Positions 58,824 to 64,000 of a stretch of DNA of 64,000 nt are shown here, piece after piece; within the stretch, counting starts at the first letter, position 1, and each line of letters starts with the position of its first letter. Below the pieces are notes generated by a model. That model was not told the origin of the DNA and did no database searches. It saw only the letters and a program-made list of their open reading frames with translations. This DNA comes from an uncultured Steroidobacter sp. (GTDB lineage Bacteria; Pseudomonadota; Gammaproteobacteria; Steroidobacterales; Steroidobacteraceae): assembly GCA_937864115.1 (NCBI GenBank), contig CALMII010000029.1, positions 1-64,000 of the forward strand, given 5' to 3'. The position numbers and the translations under genes were made by a program.

Positions 58824-61301
58824 TCAGAACCTGGAGCGCGCCGTGACCATGACGCGTCGCGGTTCGCCGTACAGCGCGTTGCCGCCCCATTCGACCGGCT
58901 GCGTGTTGATGACACGCCAGTAGGTCTCGTCGAACAGATTGGTCACGTTGAGCTGAACGCTGAAGTTCGCGTTGTGCTCGTAGCTGACCATTGCATCGAC
59001 GAGGGTGTAGGCCTTCTGCTCCGTCCGGTAGTCGTAGCCCATCCAGTCGTTGAAGTGGTCGACGTCGCTCTGCCAGCGAAAACCACCGCCCACACGCCAC
59101 TTGCCACCGGGCAGTCGGTAGGTCGTTGTGGCCTTGAGCAGACGCCGCGGGAGGTTGGGATCGATGTCCTGTCCCTCCGCACTGGGGTCGTCAGCGTTCT
59201 CGATGGTTTTCGGATTGGCGTAGGTATAGCCGGCCGCAATCTCCCAGGATGGCGTGAGGCGGCCCAGCAGTTCGATGTCGAAACCTTCGCTGCGTATCAG
59301 GCCGCCCGGACGGGAACAGCCCTGGCCCGGGGGCGGGCACGCCGCGAGGTCGCTGACAGCGATGTTGTCCTGATCGATGCGGAACACCGCAGCATCGAGT
59401 TCCAGCAAGCCGTCCGCCCATGCGCTCTTGACGCCGACTTCGTAATTCTTGCCGACGATCGGGTCGATGAACTCGCCGTTCCTGTCCATCGCCGACTGCG
59501 GCTGGAAGATGTCGGTGTAGCTCGCATACACCGTCGCCTGCCCGGCCAGGTCGTAAGTCACGCCGGCGTACTTGGTGACGTGCTTGTCGTAGTCGTAGGC
59601 CTCGGTCCAGCCATCCCAGAACGGCTGCTCCGGCGGCGTGACCCAGATGTTGTAGTAGTCGCCCTGGAACTCGTACTCGAACCAGTCGACCCGGGCGCCC
59701 ACGATCAGCTTCAGCGGGTCCGAAATGTTGAAGCGAGCCGATGTGTAGATGCCGCGCTCGCGCGTTTTCCCAGCGTAGTAGAAATCGATGAGGTCGCGCG
59801 GGTCTGGCTTCACGGCGTCGTGAGTCCAGTTGTAGATGTCGATGTCGCTGGCCACGATGAAACCGCCGTAGCCCGCGACAGTGCCGTCGTCCTCTGCTTC
59901 GCGCACGGCGGCGCCGACTACTACATCGTGCTGGCGGCCGAAGAGTTCGAACGGACCCTGCGCGCGCAGGTCGAAGCTGGTGCGCTCGTTGCCCTCGTCG
60001 GCGTAGTGACCGCTCAGGTTGTATCCGCCCGCCTCGTTCAGGTACAGACCGTTGACGAAGTGTTCCTGTTCGACGTCGATGTAGTTGGCCGCAAACACTA
60101 CCTGCCAGTCATTTGCGAACTGATGATTGATGCTGGCGTAAGCAGACGTGTTTACCGTGTCCCAGTAGTTCCAGTCGTTGCCCAGGAAGCTCGACCGCGA
60201 CAGGTTCAGGTCGCCGCCGTCCTGGGCGGTAGGCAGACCGGCCCAGGTCGAGATGTCACTGTTGCTCTGGTATGAGACCGCGGCGGTCAACAGGGTGTGC
60301 TCGCCCAAGTCGAATTCGCCGATGGCGTAAAACACGCTGCGGTCTTCGCCGACCACAGCCTGGAAGCTGTCCGCCGTGCTCGCACTGGCCACCGCGCGGC
60401 CACGCACGCTGCCCGCCTGATTGAGCGGCCCGGAGACATCGGCCGTCGCGCCGAAGTAGTCCCACTCCCCGACGATGCCCTCGACACTGGCCTGAAAGGT
60501 CGCAGTCGGTCGCTTGCGCACGAAGTTGATCGTCGCCGACGGTGTTCCCGTTCCCTGGGACAGGCCAGTCGCGCCGCGCACGATCTCCACCCGGTCGTAG
60601 ATGGCCATGTCGTTGAGCAGGCCATGGCCGCCGCTGTCGGTGTAGGCGGCGGGCAACCCGTCGTAGGTGAAGTTCGTGATTTCGAAGCCGCGCGACCAGT
60701 AGGTTTCGCGGTTCGGCCCGCTGTTGGTGTGCGGCGTGATGCCGGGGATGTACTTCAGCGCATCGCTGGCCTTGATCATGTTCTGATCTTCGATCCGGGC
60801 ACGCGTAATCACGGTCACCGACTGCGGCGTCTCGCGCGCAGTCAGCGGCAACAGGGTCGCCGTGCTCATCGCCGAGGTGGCGTAGGAGCCGGTGCCTTCC
60901 GTCGTCGCATCGAGCGTCTCCTGTACCTTGATCGTCCGCATCGTGGCCTCGTCTGCAGACGAGGCGGACATTTTCCGCAGCGAATAGCTGCCGTTGGATT
61001 CCGCGGCAGCTTCATAGCCGGTGCCGCTCAACAAGCGAGCGAAACCTTCTTTGACAGTAAAGCTGCCGCTCAGCGCGGGCGCCTGCAGCGACGCCACTTC
61101 GGACGGCTCGAACACCAATGACACGCCCGCTTCAGACGCGAATCGATTGAGCGATTCACCCAGCGCGCCGGCGGGAATGCTGTAGCTGCGAGACGCAGCC
61201 GCCTGCGTCTGGGCCACGGCAAGTTGCGGGACACCCAGTCCCGCGAGCGACAGAGCGACAACAAGTTTGAGCACACGCGAGTGGCCGCGATGGGTGGGCA
61301 T
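58824..61301 (-). CDS. TonB-dependent siderophore receptor with signalling (STN) domain (module 2)
   Basis: An 825-residue outer-membrane receptor: signal peptide (VVALSLAGLGVPQLAVAQ), STN domain (SRSYSIPAGALGESLNRFASEAGVSLVFEPSEVASLQAPALSGSFTVKEGFARLLSGTG), plug (RETPQSVTVITRARIEDQNMIKASDALKYIPGITPHTNSGPNRETYWSRGFEITNFTYDGLP) and a barrel that ends with NALYGEPRRVMVTARSRF. It is related to but clearly distinct from the receptor at 52.5-55.0 kb. It follows fecI-fecR (111 bp gap) and precedes the DUF3649-like and PepSY genes. Confidence 0.93.
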   Translation of the reverse strand: MPTHRGHSRVLKLVVALSLAGLGVPQLAVAQTQAAASRSYSIPAGALGESLNRFASEAGVSLVFEPSEVASLQAPALSGSFTVKEGFARLLSGTGYEAAAESNGSYSLRKMSASSADEATMRTIKVQETLDATTEGTGSYATSAMSTATLLPLTARETPQSVTVITRARIEDQNMIKASDALKYIPGITPHTNSGPNRETYWSRGFEITNFTYDGLPAAYTDSGGHGLLNDMAIYDRVEIVRGATGLSQGTGTPSATINFVRKRPTATFQASVEGIVGEWDYFGATADVSGPLNQAGSVRGRAVASASTADSFQAVVGEDRSVFYAIGEFDLGEHTLLTAAVSYQSNSDISTWAGLPTAQDGGDLNLSRSSFLGNDWNYWDTVNTSAYASINHQFANDWQVVFAANYIDVEQEHFVNGLYLNEAGGYNLSGHYADEGNERTSFDLRAQGPFELFGRQHDVVVGAAVREAEDDGTVAGYGGFIVASDIDIYNWTHDAVKPDPRDLIDFYYAGKTRERGIYTSARFNISDPLKLIVGARVDWFEYEFQGDYYNIWVTPPEQPFWDGWTEAYDYDKHVTKYAGVTYDLAGQATVYASYTDIFQPQSAMDRNGEFIDPIVGKNYEVGVKSAWADGLLELDAAVFRIDQDNIAVSDLAACPPPGQGCSRPGGLIRSEGFDIELLGRLTPSWEIAAGYTYANPKTIENADDPSAEGQDIDPNLPRRLLKATTTYRLPGGKWRVGGGFRWQSDVDHFNDWMGYDYRTEQKAYTLVDAMVSYEHNANFSVQLNVTNLFDETYWRVINTQPVEWGGNALYGEPRRVMVTARSRF

Positions 61302-61411
61302 GGTCAGACGACTCCCTGGTTCAGCTCGAATGGGTGGCTGTTACGGGGGAAGCCGGACGAGATGACGAAACATGCAAAAAATCGAGCGGAAGGCTGCGGG
61401 CGGCCAGGACC

Positions 61412-62365
61412 CTATCGCCTTGCGTCCACCACCACCACCCCATCTGCCCGTGCGCCGATCACGATCGGAAACCGTCCCGCAAGAATCGCGAGCGCGCGAT
61501 CGGTGTCATCGACGGGCAGCACGCCGGAGACGCGGATACCAGCAACGGCAGGTGCACAGTGCAGCTTGTCAGAGCGATAGCGCGCCAGTTCTGCAATCAC
61601 TTCCTCAAGCGAACGATCGCTGACCATGAGATGGCCGCGCGTCCATGCATCGGAACCCGCGGCCGCTTCGTGAATCGATTGCACACCGCGTTCATCGAAA
61701 CTCGTTGCATGATCTGCATCGAGTCGCATGCCGGCGGCATCGCGCGGACGAATCTCGACGGCATGTTCGAGCACCGCGATGCGCGTGTGGGTTTCGTGCA
61801 GTCGCACGCTGAAGCGCGTGCCGAGTGCGCGCATCACGCCATGCCGGGATTCGACCAGCAACGGGCGTTGCTCGCCAGCGGGATGTGCGGAGACCAGCAG
61901 GATCTCGCCGCGATGCAGATGCACGCGCCGCGCCCGCGAATCGAATTCGACATCAACCGCGCTATTCGTGTTGATGTGCAAAGTCGAACCGTCGTCGAGC
62001 ACGACGCGCCGCCGTTCGCCGATGGCGGTCCGCTCGTCCGCGAGATAGGGCTGCCAGAGTCGTTCGCGATACGCGAGCCAGGCACCCGTTCCGCTCACCG
62101 CAACGCAGACCAGCCCTTTCAACACGGTGCGCCGGCCATGTGCAATACCCTTGAGCGTCGGCGTTGCAATGTCGCCGGGAACGCTGCCGAGCGTTTTCTG
62201 CACGTTCTGCAGGCGCAGCCAGGCTTGTTCGTGCTGCGAATCCTGATGGCGCCACTCCGCGCAGGCGCGATGATCCTGTTCGGTCGCCGTCCCTGAGTTC
62301 AGACGCACGAACCAGGCGACGGCCACGCGCCGCACGGCGGCGTCGACATGGATGGTCGCACTCAT
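61412..62365 (-). CDS. FecR-family anti-sigma/signal transducer (module 2)
   Basis: A 317-residue paralogue of the FecR protein at 55.2-56.2 kb with the same plan: N-terminal sigma-binding domain (AVAWFVRLNSGTATEQDHRACAEWRHQDSQHEQAWLRLQ), one transmembrane segment (VLKGLVCVAVSGTGAWLAY), FecR domain (TAIGERRRVVLDDGSTLHINTNSAVDVEFDSRARRVHLHRGEILLVSA) and an STN-like tail. Start at 62365, overlapping the sigma-factor stop by 4 bp. Confidence 0.92.
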   Translation of the reverse strand: MSATIHVDAAVRRVAVAWFVRLNSGTATEQDHRACAEWRHQDSQHEQAWLRLQNVQKTLGSVPGDIATPTLKGIAHGRRTVLKGLVCVAVSGTGAWLAYRERLWQPYLADERTAIGERRRVVLDDGSTLHINTNSAVDVEFDSRARRVHLHRGEILLVSAHPAGEQRPLLVESRHGVMRALGTRFSVRLHETHTRIAVLEHAVEIRPRDAAGMRLDADHATSFDERGVQSIHEAAAGSDAWTRGHLMVSDRSLEEVIAELARYRSDKLHCAPAVAGIRVSGVLPVDDTDRALAILAGRFPIVIGARADGVVVVDARR

Positions 62366-62871
62366 GATTCCGTCGCCCCGAAGCAATGATCGAACGCGAC
62401 CGTCATGTGGTTGCTGACGCTGCGCAGACTGATCCCCACGCGCTGCGCGATCTGCGGATAGGTCAACCCGTCGATCTGCGACAGCAGAAATACTTCGCGC
62501 ACCCTGGGCTTGAGTCCATCCAGCATCGCATCGATCCGCACCAGCGATTCAATCAGGATCTCCCGGGTTTCGGGCGACGGTGCGCAGGACTCGGGCACGC
62601 GCGCGAGGTATTCGAGAAACGCCCTTTCGACCCGGCGACGCCGGAAGTAATCGACGACGAGTCCGCCCGCAATCCTGATGAGATAGCTGCGCGGCTCCCT
62701 GATCGGCTCATCGCCCGCCGTGCGCAGTACGCGCACGAAGGTGTCCTGCGCCAGATCCGCCGCCTGCTCGGAGCAGCTCAGCTTGCGGCGCAGCCAGTTC
62801 TGCAGCCAACCATGATGATTGGCGTACAGCGAATGAAGCGGATCGGCCCCGGTGGCGGAAGGATGGGACAT
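62362..62871 (-). CDS. FecI-like ECF sigma factor (module 2)
   Basis: A 169-residue paralogue of the sigma factor at 56.2-56.7 kb: region 2 (SLYANHHGWLQNWLRRKLSCSEQAADLAQDTFVRVLR) and region 4 (GLKPRVREVFLLSQIDGLTYPQIAQRVGISLRSVSNHMTVAFDHC). The recognition helix (SLRSVSNHM) differs from that of module 1 (CERSVKRYV), so the two may use different promoters. Start 62 bp from a promoter shared in sequence with module 1. Confidence 0.93.
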   Translation of the reverse strand: MSHPSATGADPLHSLYANHHGWLQNWLRRKLSCSEQAADLAQDTFVRVLRTAGDEPIREPRSYLIRIAGGLVVDYFRRRRVERAFLEYLARVPESCAPSPETREILIESLVRIDAMLDGLKPRVREVFLLSQIDGLTYPQIAQRVGISLRSVSNHMTVAFDHCFGATES

Positions 62872-62932
62872 GCGAATGGCCAGTGCGTTGAAGCGCCCTG
62901 GCTATGCATGCTGGCTGAGGCGGACGGGCAGG

Positions 62933-62962
62933 AGTCTAGCTGGCGCATCGCTACGATGTCAC
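62933..62962 (-). promoter_or_regulatory. Promoter of the fecI-fecR module 2
   Basis: On the minus strand GTGACA (62957-62962) and TAGACT (62933-62938) are 18 bp apart, identical in both hexamers and spacing to the promoter at 56767-56796, although the spacers differ. The leader from -10 to the start codon is nearly the same in both copies. Confidence 0.65.
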
Positions 62963-63013
62963 CGACCACCGCCCGGAAACCGACTGCTTGCGCCCCTCCG
63001 GCCCGGCGCCGGG

Positions 63014-64000
63014 CTAGAAGTCCACCGAGGCCGAAATGGCAAGCGTTCGCGGAGCGCCGCTGATCAGGCTGTAGCTGGTGCTTTCCCAGTAGTCGTCGTC
63101 CAGCGCGTTCACCAGACTTGCACGCACGGTCACATTGCGGCCGCCCAGTCTTGCAGCGTAACGCGCGCCGAGATCTAACCGCGTCCAGTCCGGAATGCTC
63201 TGGGTGTTGGCCACGTCATAGAACCGGCTGCTGTTGTAGACCAGCCCGGCGGTCAGGGTCAGTCCGGACAGCCGGCTGACGTCGAATTCGGTGCGAAGGG
63301 TGGCCACCCATTCCGGCACATCGACCGGACGATTCCCTTCGTTGACGCCTCCCTGGGTCCGGACGAGTTCGGCATCGAGCCATGTCACGCCACCGACGAG
63401 ACGCACGGTCCGGGTGACTTCGCCGAAACTCTCGACTTCGATCCCGCGATGGCGCTGGCGACCGGAGAGACTGAAGACATTGGTCTGCGGATCGAGGATG
63501 CCGGACGGCGCAGTGATCTCGAAAATGCCGATCGTGCCCGCCAGCGTATCGGCGTCGTACTTCACCCCGATCTCATACTGTTTGGTTCTTGCCGGATCGA
63601 ACACCTCGCCGTAGTTGGCAGCCGTCGCGGGTGGCTGCGGCGCTTCGGAAAGGCCCTCGATGTAGCTGCCGTAGACAGCGACACGATCGCCCGCCCGGTA
63701 CAGCGCGGCGATCACCGGCGTCACGGCCGATTCATCGTAGGTCACCACGTTCGTCAGGCGGTTCTCGTTGCGGATGTTCTGGTGACGCACGCCCAGCGTC
63801 AGGCGCGCGCGTTCATCGTGGAAGCTCAGGGTGTCGGCCAGCGCCACGCCGTCGGCGGTGACTTCCGCGTGACTGCGAACGAATGGAATCCCGGTGAAAT
63901 CGGGGGCCGGATAGTCGTGCTGCAGGTCGTAGAGGTTCGAGATCGCGCCGCTGCCTGCAACGGTCCTGCGGCTGTAGTCGTAATCGCGAGTCGCCGAGTA
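63014..64000 (-). CDS. TonB-dependent receptor, C-terminal part (runs off the window)
   Basis: The reading frame is open from the right edge to the stop at 63014, giving about 328 residues of an outer-membrane barrel. Alternating aromatic strands are plain (RLTLGVRHQNIRNENRLTNV, YGEVFDPARTKQYEIGVKYDADTLAGTIGIFEITAPSG, VRLVGGVTWLDAEL) and it ends SLISGAPRTLAISASVDF with the final Phe. KQYEIGVKYD and GRQRHRGIEVESFGEV are typical of siderophore-type receptors. It belongs to the same family as the other two receptors and lies upstream of fecI module 2 on the same strand. The N-terminus, and hence any STN domain, is outside the window. Confidence 0.9.
   Translation of the reverse strand, partial: YSATRDYDYSRRTVAGSGAISNLYDLQHDYPAPDFTGIPFVRSHAEVTADGVALADTLSFHDERARLTLGVRHQNIRNENRLTNVVTYDESAVTPVIAALYRAGDRVAVYGSYIEGLSEAPQPPATAANYGEVFDPARTKQYEIGVKYDADTLAGTIGIFEITAPSGILDPQTNVFSLSGRQRHRGIEVESFGEVTRTVRLVGGVTWLDAELVRTQGGVNEGNRPVDVPEWVATLRTEFDVSRLSGLTLTAGLVYNSSRFYDVANTQSIPDWTRLDLGARYAARLGGRNVTVRASLVNALDDDYWESTSYSLISGAPRTLAISASVDF

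Noticed and set aside
62872..62932. Conserved upstream reading frame (MHSQGA...HW) in the fecI leaders
   Set aside because: The frame runs on as a shadow inside the sigma genes and the peptide is not conserved beyond what nucleotide identity gives; only the leader itself is reported.

Overview
The window reads as a GC-rich proteobacterial chromosome. The gene set (STN-type TonB receptors with FecI/FecR pairs, a DUF1302/DUF1329/RND/YCF48 envelope module, Rieske oxygenases, BKACE and IclR/LysR-controlled aromatic catabolism) would suit a soil or water gammaproteobacterium of the Steroidobacter/Nevskia type. That placement is inference; no rRNA or tRNA gene was seen.

Layout. (1) About 1-21.73 kb is an integrated element. 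From the left it holds a decayed Fic remnant with a ribbon-helix-helix partner, an AbiE-type toxin-antitoxin pair, a ten-gene minus-strand T4SS operon (virB2-virB3-virB4-virB5-eexN-virB6-virB7-virB8-virB9-virB10; virB1, virB11, virD4 and a relaxase are not in view), an unknown gene divergent from an FlhC-like regulator, a frameshifted membrane protein, and a six-gene minus-strand cassette: sensor kinase, response regulator, PIN-like protein, HELGH metallopeptidase, MBL-fold hydrolase, SGNH hydrolase. The element ends at a 5' fragment of dusA (21.71-21.83 kb). dusA is a known integration hotspot for conjugative elements, so this is probably one attachment site. (2) 21.9-25.3 kb is ordinary chromosome with an M20 peptidase and a damaged gentisate (nagL/nagK-type) region that contains remnants of a thiolase and probably of gentisate dioxygenase. 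A hipBA module with a strong palindromic operator sits beside the dioxygenase remnant. (3) 27.1-42.6 kb is catabolic. A six-gene operon (cyclase, cupin, SDR, 3-hydroxyacyl-CoA dehydrogenase, BKACE, amidohydrolase/decarboxylase) diverges from an IclR regulator. Then come a SCOT-type CoA-transferase with LysR and MarR regulators, a Rieske oxygenase with its VanB-type reductase and a tandem GlcG protein under a TetR regulator, and a LysR divergent from glutathione-independent formaldehyde dehydrogenase. Demethylation by the oxygenases followed by formaldehyde oxidation is a coherent reading. (4) 42.5-52.5 kb is an envelope/catabolism operon (DUF1302, DUF1329, VanA-type Rieske oxygenase, YCF48 protein, RND permease) divergent from a FAH hydrolase and an extradiol-dioxygenase-like VOC protein, with two copies of one palindrome between them. 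(5) 52.5-64 kb is iron/cell-surface signalling: two paralogous fecI-fecR-receptor modules with near-identical promoters and leaders, PepSY and DUF3649-like inner-membrane proteins, and the 3' part of a third receptor running off the right edge.

Starts were moved from the longest reading frame where a ribosome binding site, signal peptide, overlap or family length supported it. All calls rest on reading the sequence and family recall; no search was run.
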